Origin: COMBO-56-21 sp963705355 | Lineage (GTDB): Archaea; Thermoplasmatota; Thermoplasmata; UBA10834 | Reading direction: 5' to 3' | Assembly (NCBI GenBank): GCA_963705355.1 | Contig: OY970070.1 | Location: 1,302,001 to 1,366,000, forward strand | Length of the DNA stretch: 64,000 nt | Part shown: one piece after another, positions 7,433 to 16,103 of the stretch | Layout: each line of letters starts with the position of its first letter | Numbering within the stretch: position 1 is the first letter of the stretch | Translations under genes and position numbers: made by a program | The notes under the pieces: generated by a model | What the model was told of the DNA's origin: nothing | Database searches by the model: none | Seen by the model: the letters and a program-made list of their open reading frames with translations, nothing else

Positions 7433-10183
7433 TCACTCTTTTCTTATGGATGCAAGGTTCTCAAGAGCGAGCGCGTGCGCGTACTTGTCGTTCGCGATGT
7501 CCGCGTGACGAGCGGCCTCCTCATAGTGCTTTGCCGCTGCCTCGTCATTTCCTCTCTTCTCCTCAACAATGCCAATCCTCAAATGCACGGCGATTAGGCC
7601 TTCAGTGTCTCCGGCCGCCAGCAGAACCTCCTCCGCGTCCTTCAATGATTTGACGGCCTCGTCTAAGTCTCCCGAATCCTCGCGTATCAAGGCGATCATG
7701 AACATACCCCTCGCTTTGGCAGTCGGATCTCTTATGGAATCAGCGATGGAATTGTACCGGGCCAGTTCCTTCTCCGCCTTCTTGTATTCGCCCGTCATTC
7801 TCAACAAGTCGACCAACGCGGAGGACAGGGCGACATCGCCAGCATCATATCGGGGCTGTCTCTGGAACAAGCCCTTCCGGGGTCTAAGCTCGGGCCGCTC
7901 CAGCGCCTTCATGCACAGGTCAATTCCTTCGGAGAACCCGCCTTGATCTCCGAGCGCAGTCGCGCATGTGGCCTGAAGCCTCTTGAACTCGACTATCTCG
8001 CCTGCCCGTCTGAAAGCCTCGGACGACTGGATCAGCAGGCTCGTCATTTCACCGAGCCTGAGCTGCGTTTTGTAGAGAGCCGCGAGATTCTCAAGGCCGC
8101 GAGCTTCGCCTCCGTGATCCCTGACGGCATGTGCGAGCCTGACGGACTCCTTGAGCTTGGTCTCGGCATCGAGGAGTTGTCCTTCATCCCAATCCAACAG
8201 CGCGACGTTGTTCAAGCACGCCGCCTGCGCGGGACGGTCCTCGGCCATCGAAGCGAGTGCTAGAGCTTTGTCATAGGCGTCTCTGGCTTTCGCGAAATCC
8301 AGTCTCTTCCTGTGGACACCTCCTATGTTCATCCACTCGCGCGCCTGCCCTTCCTTGTCGTTCGACTTCTCGTAGATGCGCAGAGCCTTCTCGTGCCCAG
8401 CGAACGAGTCCGCCCATCTCTCGATTTGCGACTGGAGTTTTGCGATCGTCTCGAGCACGCGCGCCCGCTTGTCGGCGTCGTCTTCGCCGCCAAGAAGCAG
8501 AAGGCTCTCTTCGTAGTCGACCAGAGCTGCCTCCTGGCGCCTCAATGACTCGTTCAACTGCCCGCGAAGAAAGAGCAGCTCAGCGTATTCCCTGGGGGGC
8601 GCATCGTCCTTCGGTATCCCGGAGATGAGCGCAAGAGTCTCCTCAGGAAACTCCTTTGCCAGTTCCGAGGCATTCGAGACAGAGATACTTCGTGCGGCGG
8701 TCCATTCGCCCGCTTCTACATCGTGGAAGAGCGTCTCTAGCTTCCACTCGACTCCTGAGTGGCTCTCGCAGTACCGAGCTGCAGTCCTGTGAAGCGCGGT
8801 CTTCTTGGCCTGGTTCAGGCGGGATAAGAAGAACTCCCGTAGCAGGTCGTGGGTCCACACACCATCCTGCTCCTCGACCAACAGCGCTCTTTGCCTCAGC
8901 CGCGCGACAACATCGTAGTCGAAGTCTTGAAAAGCATCAACAGTCACGGGGTGGCGGAATATCGAAAGGAGCTCCAAAAGTTCGCGCTCACGTCCGGACA
9001 CCGCTGAATAGACCTCGCGCTCCACGAAGGCAAGCACGTCACCCTTTGCATCTCCAGCACCACCGCGGGCCATCAGATTGAGCAGAAGCGGGTGCCCGTG
9101 GCTCTCGTCCACCACGCGAACAGCATCCTGCACTGAGAGGCTCTGGGCCATCCGCCAGGCCGAATCGCGGTCCAAGCCTGTGACCTCGATAGCAAGGTTG
9201 CCCGGAGCTGTTCTTGAGAAAGAGTTCGGCAATGACCGCGAAAGGATGACGATCTTGCTCGACCTCGAAGCCTTCACTGACTCCAGCAACACGGAAAGCA
9301 GCGTAGAAACCTGCTTGGACGCCTTGTGAACATCGTCTATGAAGAGGACCAGCGGCATGCCGGAGAAATCACCGACCATCGGCACATACAAGTCTGACAG
9401 CGAAGAGCCATGCCTGAACGAATCTGCGGCCTCGGTGTGACCGACAGAGAGAAGGAATTCTGTCAGAGCGGACATGAAAGAGCTCTCCGTATCCCACTCC
9501 CTAATAGTGGACCAGAACATCGATTTCTTTCCGGAGAGCTCGTCGAACAACTTGGATGCGAGCGTGCTCTTGCCGATGCCCGGCATTCCCCACAGCAGAA
9601 TAGCGGAATTCTTGCCACCCAGGAGCGCCTCGAGGAGAATCTTTCGCTCATTGTCACGCCCGAAGAATGCATCGACCTTCGGCCTCCCATGCGACCTCTC
9701 GACGAGCTCAAGGACTGCCGGGGTCGCCAACTCCCTGCCCAAGCCCTCCGTCCTCATCGTGTCGGAGGAGCGGGCAAGGTCGACCATCTCGGGGAAGGTC
9801 AATGGCCTCCCTCCCAGCAACGCGATCTTACGCATGGCCTCCTCAAGAGGCAGCTCTTGAACCTTGCCCGCATGCTCGAAGACGACTTTCCGTTTCGCGA
9901 TGTCGGCCCTTATGGTCTGTGCCGCATGACGCCCCCGTTCCGTCAGGAAATAGGCCCGTCTTCTTTTCGGAGCTCCCCTGACATGGGCTAACCTATCGGT
10001 GACGAGCCCCTCCCTCTGGAGAGAGGCAAGGGCCCTCGAAGCGTTGTGAACCTGAATTTGGAGTTCCTGCGCGATCCCCTCCTGGCTCGCTGACAAGGGG
10101 ACTTCGGGGTCGTCCCGGTGCTTGTCCATCTCCGCCAGATGAAGGAGCAGACGCTCGTTCTGGGAGACCACTAGGCGTGCCAT
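7433..10183 (-). CDS. STAND-family ATPase with N-terminal winged helix and C-terminal TPR repeats
   Basis: About 916 residues from the preferred ATG at 10183; the frame extends to 10285 but would then overlap the divergent promoter. The N-terminal about 130 residues form a MarR-like winged helix (SQEGIAQELQIQVHNASRALASLQREGLV). A central NTPase follows with Walker A GMPGIGKST and Walker B LVLFIDDVHK. The C-terminal half is a run of tetratricopeptide repeats (for example AREWMNIGGVHRKRLDFAKA, ACLNNVALLDWDEGQLLDAE). This is the MalT/STAND layout: a ligand-gated switch using TPRs as sensor. It is probably a regulator of transcription. It is divergent from the secreted protein gene, a plausible target. 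Confidence 0.75.
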   Translation of the reverse strand: MARLVVSQNERLLLHLAEMDKHRDDPEVPLSASQEGIAQELQIQVHNASRALASLQREGLVTDRLAHVRGAPKRRRAYFLTERGRHAAQTIRADIAKRKVVFEHAGKVQELPLEEAMRKIALLGGRPLTFPEMVDLARSSDTMRTEGLGRELATPAVLELVERSHGRPKVDAFFGRDNERKILLEALLGGKNSAILLWGMPGIGKSTLASKLFDELSGKKSMFWSTIREWDTESSFMSALTEFLLSVGHTEAADSFRHGSSLSDLYVPMVGDFSGMPLVLFIDDVHKASKQVSTLLSVLLESVKASRSSKIVILSRSLPNSFSRTAPGNLAIEVTGLDRDSAWRMAQSLSVQDAVRVVDESHGHPLLLNLMARGGAGDAKGDVLAFVEREVYSAVSGRERELLELLSIFRHPVTVDAFQDFDYDVVARLRQRALLVEEQDGVWTHDLLREFFLSRLNQAKKTALHRTAARYCESHSGVEWKLETLFHDVEAGEWTAARSISVSNASELAKEFPEETLALISGIPKDDAPPREYAELLFLRGQLNESLRRQEAALVDYEESLLLLGGEDDADKRARVLETIAKLQSQIERWADSFAGHEKALRIYEKSNDKEGQAREWMNIGGVHRKRLDFAKARDAYDKALALASMAEDRPAQAACLNNVALLDWDEGQLLDAETKLKESVRLAHAVRDHGGEARGLENLAALYKTQLRLGEMTSLLIQSSEAFRRAGEIVEFKRLQATCATALGDQGGFSEGIDLCMKALERPELRPRKGLFQRQPRYDAGDVALSSALVDLLRMTGEYKKAEKELARYNSIADSIRDPTAKARGMFMIALIREDSGDLDEAVKSLKDAEEVLLAAGDTEGLIAVHLRIGIVEEKRGNDEAAAKHYEEAARHADIANDKYAHALALENLASIRKE

Positions 10184-10339
10184 TGAAACCGTGTAACGAT
10201 TGCCTGACCTAATACTCCTTTCGAAGAGGCTATCAAGCGCTCGGCGCGAGTGCAAAACGACTGCAAAACGCCGGTCAGGGTTCAAATACCCCGCGCCCGA
10301 GTAGATACCTTCAGATCCGAAGAATCGGAGGCAATCAAG

Positions 10340-11815
10340 ATGACAGGCGGCAAGGGAATCAAAGTCGCTGGCGCGATGATGACGGTTCTGCTGATGCTAC
10401 TGGGGATTTTCGCAATCCCCGCTTCTGTGTCCGCAGCACCGGTCACCGTGAGCGACAAGCTGACAACTGCAACGGGCACAACGACTGATCTCGGCGGAGG
10501 CAACTACTTCTTCGTGAAGTTCGGAAGCGACGCTGCGTTCGGAGTCGTTTGGGGAACAAACACGACTTTGAACAACGTGTACTTCGTGGCCATCAAGGCG
10601 AGGTACCTCGGCATGGCGCAAGTCTATGACGAACAAGGGACACAAATAACCAAGAATCACACGATCAAGATCTACACACTGTACGCCGTGAAGCTCGAGG
10701 ACATCCTTGAGTTCAACGACACGAACGACAACGGCGTGCTCCAGTACCACAGGGAGTACGCGAACTGCAACTTCACGGGCAACTATGTCGCCCAGGAGCC
10801 GATCTACAAGAAAGTCGATCTAAAGACGGCGTGGGCGCAGTCCGCTGTCACCTCCAGTGAGAGCGGGGACTACAGGACCTGGAGCTTCGATCTGAGCGCG
10901 AACGATCTGCCATACATACCGCTCAGCAACTACACCGGGCCTGCGGGTGACGACAAGCTGGACGATCTCACCCTGACCTTCCACCTCGAGGCCAAGATGG
11001 TCCAGGTGGACAATGCCACAATCCCGCAGTGGAGGGTAACAGTCCAAAGGGGCATGATGGGCAACCTGATGCGGTTCTCCGAGGCCCAGCGCATGAGCGA
11101 CTATGTGGTCAGCGGGAAGATCATCACGTACCACGTGAAGTGGGACCAGTCAATCCAGGGGTGGGATTTCGACGCTGCGAACACAGTCAACCCAAGCCTG
11201 CTCATGGAGGTCAGCGCGCTGGTCGGCAACTTCATGCCTGCACGCATAATGGAATGGATGAACATGAACACCATGCGCGCGATGAAGGAGGACGGGCGCA
11301 TGTCTGCGACCTGCACAACTGGACCAGTCGACGTCAATGAGAACACGGGGACCTACAGCGCGCCGAGACCCCTGGCCACACCGACTCTGACATTCGGTGG
11401 CGACAGGACCAGGATCGGCGCTCTGGAGTGGGTTTCAAACGTGACCGTCGATGGTCACCAGGATCTCGTCCACGCGCAGATACTCGGCGGAGTGCCGATT
11501 TGGAGCAGGGCGATGAACGGCGCGTTGTTCGCTGGATTCGCAGTGCTCGCAGGCATGAGCTTCCCCGGCGGCCAGTCCATCGTGCACGACCCGACGTTCT
11601 CGTCTGAGGCGCTAGTCGACCTTGGCGGCGAGGCTGCTGCGAAGCTACCGATGTTCATCTTCGCCATCGGAGCGATAGTCGCGATGGTCATCGCCATCGC
11701 GGTCGTCCTGCTGGTACTGATTGAGAAAAAGCCCGGACAGAAGATCCAGCAGAGCTACGAGCGCACGATGAGCTCCCAGCCAGGCGAGTGGGCCAAGTAC
11801 TACAACAAGAAGTAG
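10340..11815 (+). CDS. Secreted/membrane-anchored surface protein of unknown function
   Basis: 492 residues. The N-terminal signal sequence (about residues 8-32, AMMTVLLMLLGIFAIPASVSA) ends in an AxSA-type cleavage site. A long Thr/Asn-rich extracellular region with many N-x-S/T sequons follows. One C-terminal membrane helix (FAIGAIVAMVIAIAVVLLVLI) precedes a short basic tail. The ATG at 10340 is chosen because a GGAGG ribosome-binding site lies at 10327-10331 and the signal peptide starts here; the frame is open further upstream to 10250. No family is recognised. The topology suggests a cell-surface protein tethered by its C terminus. Confidence 0.65.
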   Translation: MTGGKGIKVAGAMMTVLLMLLGIFAIPASVSAAPVTVSDKLTTATGTTTDLGGGNYFFVKFGSDAAFGVVWGTNTTLNNVYFVAIKARYLGMAQVYDEQGTQITKNHTIKIYTLYAVKLEDILEFNDTNDNGVLQYHREYANCNFTGNYVAQEPIYKKVDLKTAWAQSAVTSSESGDYRTWSFDLSANDLPYIPLSNYTGPAGDDKLDDLTLTFHLEAKMVQVDNATIPQWRVTVQRGMMGNLMRFSEAQRMSDYVVSGKIITYHVKWDQSIQGWDFDAANTVNPSLLMEVSALVGNFMPARIMEWMNMNTMRAMKEDGRMSATCTTGPVDVNENTGTYSAPRPLATPTLTFGGDRTRIGALEWVSNVTVDGHQDLVHAQILGGVPIWSRAMNGALFAGFAVLAGMSFPGGQSIVHDPTFSSEALVDLGGEAAAKLPMFIFAIGAIVAMVIAIAVVLLVLIEKKPGQKIQQSYERTMSSQPGEWAKYYNKK

Positions 11816-11855
11816 AGGGCCCGCGTCAAACCCCTTATCATTCTCATTTCTCTAG

Positions 11856-13184
11856 CTACTGCTTCTTCTGCGCGAGCTCGTTCAGAGCCCTGAGGAGCAT
11901 GAGGGCCTCCTCTTTGGTGTTGTAGTGGACGAACGTCGCTCTGACCATCGTCTTCGTCTTGTACAGAGCGGGGACTCTCGAGTAGTAGTCCTCGGCTCCC
12001 ACGGCCAGTGCGTACTTGTCCCACAATACCTTGGAGAGTTCGTGGTCGTCGTGTCCCGCGAGCTTGAACGCGAATGTCGGGTCTCTGCCGAGCTTCATGT
12101 TGATGTCCTTGGGGCCGTAGAGATTGAGGCCATCTATGTATCGCAGGCCTAGCAACCTGCCGTAGCCGTCGAGCACGATCCTGGAGAGCTCTTTCTCATA
12201 GGATTCGATCTTCTGCATTGCGGTCCGCAACCTGGCAGACCTCTGAGGGCCCGGATTCGGATCGGCCTTGGATTCCGGATCCCCCAGCCATACCAGGTAG
12301 TCCATCGCCCCTTTCATGGCTGCGAACATCGCCTGGTCCCTCGTGCCGAGTTCCCACTTCTCGGGCCCGTGCTTCGGTGACGGATCGACCTTGTACGGAT
12401 GCAACCTCTCGATCAGCTCGGGCTTCATGTACATGAAGCTGCCGTGCCTGGAGAAGAGCTTGTACCCGGAGAACACCAGCGCGTCACAGTCAATCTTCTT
12501 CACATCGGTCGGGCCATGGGCGATGTGATGAACGGCATCGATCACGAATAGAGCCCCAACCTCTTTGGCGATCTTGCCGAGCTCGATGAGGTCGGATCTC
12601 GTTCCCAGAACATTCGATGCTGCGGTCACGCTCACGACTTTGGTCTTCTTGTCGACCAGCCGCTTGAAATCCTCGATGTCCAGGATTCCTGTATCCATGT
12701 CGAACTTGGAGAATCTCAGCTCGTGGATCAGACCCATGCCCCCGAGCTCTGCCCACGGATTGATGTTGGCATAGTGTTCGTATCCCGTCATAACGACATT
12801 CTCCTCGCCTTTCATGCCCCGGCTGAGCGCGTAGCTGAGGCCGAACAAGAGGCTGGTGCACGATTCCCCCGAGACGATCGATTCAGGGCCTTCGGCCCTG
12901 AGTAGGTCGGAGACCGCCTTCCTCCCCTCGAGAATAGCTTCCTCAGCGCCCTTGGATTCAGTGAAGCAGTTGCCGACATTCGCGCTCCATTCTGTTCTGG
13001 CGCGGGACTCCGCCTCGGCGCTCATCCTCGTCACAAGGGTGCCTGCGCCGTTGTCGAGAAACGCTCTCTTCCTGCCGGTCGGGTCAGCGTCGACCGTTGG
13101 GAATTCCCGGCGGATCCTCTTCAGAAGCCTGGAATCGAAAGACATGCGTGGGGGATTGGCGAGCGGGTTGATAAGAATTGACAT
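11856..13184 (-). CDS. Class V aminotransferase / cysteine desulfurase-like PLP enzyme
   Basis: 442 residues. The fold-type I PLP pattern is visible: an aspartate motif FVIDAVHHIAHG, and the Schiff-base lysine in LVFSGYKLFSRHGSFMY. The VSVTAASNVLGT stretch is typical of SufS/IscS and selenocysteine lyase relatives. Many such archaeal proteins are annotated as cysteine desulfurase, supplying sulfur for Fe-S clusters, which the many ferredoxin-type proteins in this window would need. The motif differs from canonical SufS (SGHK), so kynureninase-like or other substrates cannot be excluded. No scaffold (SufBC) gene is adjacent. Confidence 0.7.
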   Translation of the reverse strand: MSILINPLANPPRMSFDSRLLKRIRREFPTVDADPTGRKRAFLDNGAGTLVTRMSAEAESRARTEWSANVGNCFTESKGAEEAILEGRKAVSDLLRAEGPESIVSGESCTSLLFGLSYALSRGMKGEENVVMTGYEHYANINPWAELGGMGLIHELRFSKFDMDTGILDIEDFKRLVDKKTKVVSVTAASNVLGTRSDLIELGKIAKEVGALFVIDAVHHIAHGPTDVKKIDCDALVFSGYKLFSRHGSFMYMKPELIERLHPYKVDPSPKHGPEKWELGTRDQAMFAAMKGAMDYLVWLGDPESKADPNPGPQRSARLRTAMQKIESYEKELSRIVLDGYGRLLGLRYIDGLNLYGPKDINMKLGRDPTFAFKLAGHDDHELSKVLWDKYALAVGAEDYYSRVPALYKTKTMVRATFVHYNTKEEALMLLRALNELAQKKQ

Positions 13185-13394
13185 GAGGGTATCTGCAGAC
13201 CAAATCGGAACTCAGATTATTACCCCTCCTCGCGATTCACCTCTGGGGGAGTGCGATGGCAGATGGCAATGAGGAAACGCCTGACGCATTTTAGCCCTTT
13301 CCCCAAATAACCGTATTCACCGGACCGGAAAGGGAAAGAGGATAAGTCGAAGACTCCTCTACGAAGACCGCGCACAGACTAGGGGCTGATTGGA

Positions 13395-13634
13395 TTGGCG
13401 AAGGTAAAAGTGGAGATAGTCAGGCCGGAATGCACAGGGTGCGAGCTATGCACAACTACATGCGAGGAAACCTTCGAGATGGCAGCCGATGGATTCTCGA
13501 CTATGAAGGGCGGGAAGAGAGTGGGAGACAACGACGAGCTAGAGCTCGATGACGAAGGGTGCACGAAAAACGCTGCCGCCGACTGCCCTGCGAATTGCAT
13601 CCATGTTTATGTCGACGGCAACAAGGTGATCTGA
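13395..13634 (+). CDS. Ferredoxin
   Basis: 79-residue electron carrier. An N-terminal CTGCELCTTTC motif and a C-terminal ...CPANCIHV would together ligate at least one [4Fe-4S] cluster; an extra Cys about 8 residues before the CP motif leaves room for a second site. The middle is acidic (NDELELDDE), as usual for ferredoxins. The start is a TTG; no better codon is in frame upstream. It stands alone, convergent with the CorA-like gene. It is a plausible soluble acceptor for the electron-bifurcating Hdr/Mvh system encoded 18 kb away, though this is inference. Confidence 0.8.
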   Translation: MAKVKVEIVRPECTGCELCTTTCEETFEMAADGFSTMKGGKRVGDNDELELDDEGCTKNAAADCPANCIHVYVDGNKVI

Positions 13635-13640
13635 GCCGGT

Positions 13641-14582
13641 TCAGAGAATCCCTTTCACCCTGAAGAACGCCCACAAAGCCGCGACGGCAGCAATCGAGGC
13701 GCCGACGACGATCCAGAAAGAGTAGCCGGCGTCCTTGTCGAACGGCAACGCGACGTTCATGCTGAACCATCCAGCTATCATCATCGGCAGGATGAGGATT
13801 AGGCTGATGGTCGTGAGGGTCTTCATCACTGTCGAGAGGCTGTTGGCGAGCGTGGACTCATAGGCGTTCAACACGTTGGACATTATCTCACGATAGATGG
13901 TCGTCATCTCGTACAGCTGGGCCACGTCATTCTCGAGGTCCTCAGCCAGGTCCAGCTTCTCCTTGGTGAGATGGAGATGCTTCGCGCGCGGGAGCATGGA
14001 GATTGCGTTCAGGTTGGACAGCAGGGCGGTGTTGAGCAGGATGAGCCCGTTGCTCAAGGCGAATGCGCGGGGAGCCACCTCCCCTCTCTTAGCGGTCAGT
14101 ATCTGCTCCTGGATCGAAGCGATGGTCCGCTCCAGAGGCCTGACCTTCTTATCGATATCCCTGTTCACCTTCCTGACGAGTGCCAGGAAAAGGTCCTCCT
14201 TGGTATCCATGTGCGGCTTGCGCTTCAGCTCGGAAGTCAGCTCCTGGTACGTGAAGCTGGAGGCAATCCTAACGGTGATGACCTTGCCCTTTGTGACAAA
14301 AATGCCGATAGGCATTGTCTGGATCCTGTCTCCGTTCCTCCCCTCTGACAGGATGCTGCGCAACACGAGCAGGTCGTAGGTCTCCTCTACCTCGACCCTC
14401 GACCTCTCGTTCGGGTCGAGACAGTCGGCGACGTCCTGGAGGTCGATGTCGAACTCTCGATGCATCATGTCGACCTCATCTGGCGTGGGTGCCACTGCGT
14501 CTATCCAAAGAGCATCCTTCAGCCTGGGTGAATCGACAGCTCGGAGTTCACCTCCTTCCGCACAGTACAGCCTGATCATCAC
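13641..14582 (-). CDS. CorA-like divalent cation transporter (variant motif)
   Basis: 313 residues, the usual CorA length. A cytoplasmic alpha/beta domain and a long coiled helix come first, then two C-terminal membrane helices (about 255-275 and 288-308) with the second ending in a basic tail. The family's GMN selectivity loop after the first helix reads SMN here (WFSMNVALPF). CorA moves Mg2+, and ZntB-type relatives with altered loops move Zn2+ or Ni2+ in other organisms, so cation preference is uncertain. It is transcribed convergently with the ferredoxin gene, six bases apart. Confidence 0.75.
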   Translation of the reverse strand: MMIRLYCAEGGELRAVDSPRLKDALWIDAVAPTPDEVDMMHREFDIDLQDVADCLDPNERSRVEVEETYDLLVLRSILSEGRNGDRIQTMPIGIFVTKGKVITVRIASSFTYQELTSELKRKPHMDTKEDLFLALVRKVNRDIDKKVRPLERTIASIQEQILTAKRGEVAPRAFALSNGLILLNTALLSNLNAISMLPRAKHLHLTKEKLDLAEDLENDVAQLYEMTTIYREIMSNVLNAYESTLANSLSTVMKTLTTISLILILPMMIAGWFSMNVALPFDKDAGYSFWIVVGASIAAVAALWAFFRVKGIL

Positions 14583-14676
14583 GAACGCCTCCGGGGGTTC
14601 TGACTCCCGAAGTCCTAGGTCAGATATAGGCTTTCAGGAGCGTACAAAGCTGTGCAGAACGGCCTGCTGGGTGGCA

Positions 14677-15267
14677 TCAATGGAACGGGTTGCCCCATCC
14701 ATCCAGGTAGAAGTTCTCTCCGATCGGTTTTCTGTCCGGCCGGGTCGGTTCGATAGCTTTCTGTTTGTCCGAGAGCAGGGAATCGTCGGTACCCGGGAAG
14801 CCGATGATCACGAATGTTATCACGACATAATCCGCCGGAATGCCCAGGGCCTCCTTAGCCTTGAGCGGGTCGAAGCCCGCAATCGGGTGCGCGATCAGCC
14901 CTAGCTCTGTCGCCCTCAACTCCAACTGTCCGATGGCGAGTCCGGTCGAGAACAGATAGTAATCCCTGTGATCGCTGAGCTGGCAGTCATCAACCGGCTG
15001 AGCTGCAACGACCATGATCACGGGCGCGCGCGTTGCCCAGGCATTCCCGCGGGAGAGAGCGCTCCTGGCTCCGACGATGCCCTCCCCGCTCTTACAAATC
15101 ACGATGCGCCACGGCTGGTTGTTGTTGCAGGAAGCGGAGAGCCTCGCCGCTTCGACAAGCGCCTCTATCTTATCATCCTCGACTGGCCTGTCCGAAAAGA
15201 CTCTTCTGGCGCGTCTGGTTCGTATCGCTTCGACTACTTCCATCTGCTCACCTGAGCCGAAAATCAA
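14677..15267 (-). CDS. Nitroreductase-family flavoprotein
   Basis: 196 residues, FMN-dependent NAD(P)H oxidoreductase fold. The N-terminal signature AIRTRRARRVFSDRPVEDDKI followed by AARLSASCNNNQPWRIVI is diagnostic (FMN-binding Arg/Ser plus N-QPW). A late GLIAHPIAGFDPLKAKEALGIP matches the second conserved block. Natural substrates of such archaeal enzymes are generally unknown. It stands between the CorA-like gene and the frameshifted regulator, same strand. Confidence 0.8.
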   Translation of the reverse strand: MIFGSGEQMEVVEAIRTRRARRVFSDRPVEDDKIEALVEAARLSASCNNNQPWRIVICKSGEGIVGARSALSRGNAWATRAPVIMVVAAQPVDDCQLSDHRDYYLFSTGLAIGQLELRATELGLIAHPIAGFDPLKAKEALGIPADYVVITFVIIGFPGTDDSLLSDKQKAIEPTRPDRKPIGENFYLDGWGNPFH

Positions 15268-15303
15268 CCTAGGTGGATTTAGACTTGATTCCGATTCCTG
15301 CCG

Positions 15304-16100
15304 TCAGGCCTTATAAGACTTCCATTTGATCTCGTAGCCGCTCTCCTTCTTGAGAACCGACACTGCATCGATGATCTGGTCGACCGAGTCCCTGGTGCCG
15401 CAGAAGACAACATCGACGCCCTTGCTCAGGGCACTCATGGAGGACTCGACGGGCGCGTGAATCGTCAAAAGCTCTCCGCTCGCCTTCATCAGCAGGGCTG
15501 CGCCAGTGGAATCACCGGCGACAAGGAGGCCAGGCGAGAACTCGTCGACCTTGTCCCTCACCCGCTGGACGCTCGCTGCCTTGGAGCCTCCGTCCTCCGC
15601 CGAGGGCGTCTCGATGATCAGAAGTTTCCCAAGCTCGAGGTCCACGATGCCCTCCAACTGGCCGACGAGGACGTCGTCTCCCTCATCGGAGACCTCGAGG
15701 GCAATCCCCGTGGATGTGGATTTCTGGCCAGGAGAGGCCATCAACATTCCATCCTCCATCGTCAGGCCGACCGATTCGCCCCTTTTGATCCTCTTTCCCG
15801 CGATGGCGACGCACCTGTCGATCACGCTTATCCTTCTGAGGGTCGCATCGACCTGTTCCTTCAGGGCCGTGAAGTGCTCCTGTGCAATCTGCATGCCTTT
15901 CCTCGTCGGCCGCAGGCCGCCCCCTGCTCTTTAAGCAGACCCTCTCTCTTCATCGCGGAAATGTACTGGCTAACCGCCTGCACGGTGATGTGCATGCGAC
16001 CAGCCAACTCCTTCATCCTTATCGAAGGAGCCTTCAGCACTTCGATCAGGATCAGGAGCTCGGTGTTTCTCCTCAGATCCCGCAACGGTTGGCCATTCAT
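15304..16100 (-). pseudogene. wHTH transcription regulator interrupted by a one-base frameshift
   Basis: Two adjoining frames together make one typical archaeal regulator. Bases 16100 down to about 15925 encode a MarR/ArsR-like winged helix (TELLILIEVLKAPSIRMKEL...VSQYISAMKREGLLKEQG). From about 15919 to 15304 another frame continues as GGLRPTRKGMQIAQEHFTAL and a roughly 200-residue C-terminal domain. In this family the wing ends in a (Y/L)RxTxKG motif, so the two halves join naturally. The break is at a run of five G on the coding strand (15920-15924); one additional G restores a single frame of about 265 residues. It is either a sequencing/assembly homopolymer error or a recent inactivation. 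The gene starts 4 bases after the BtuD-like stop, as the last gene of the importer operon. Confidence 0.7.
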
Positions 16101-16103
16101 GCT

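Noticed and set aside
8643..10000. Several long plus-strand frames across the STAND ATPase gene
   Set aside because: High-GC shadow frames; composition is Arg/Ser/Pro-rich without any recognisable domain, while the minus strand encodes a clear NTPase with TPRs.
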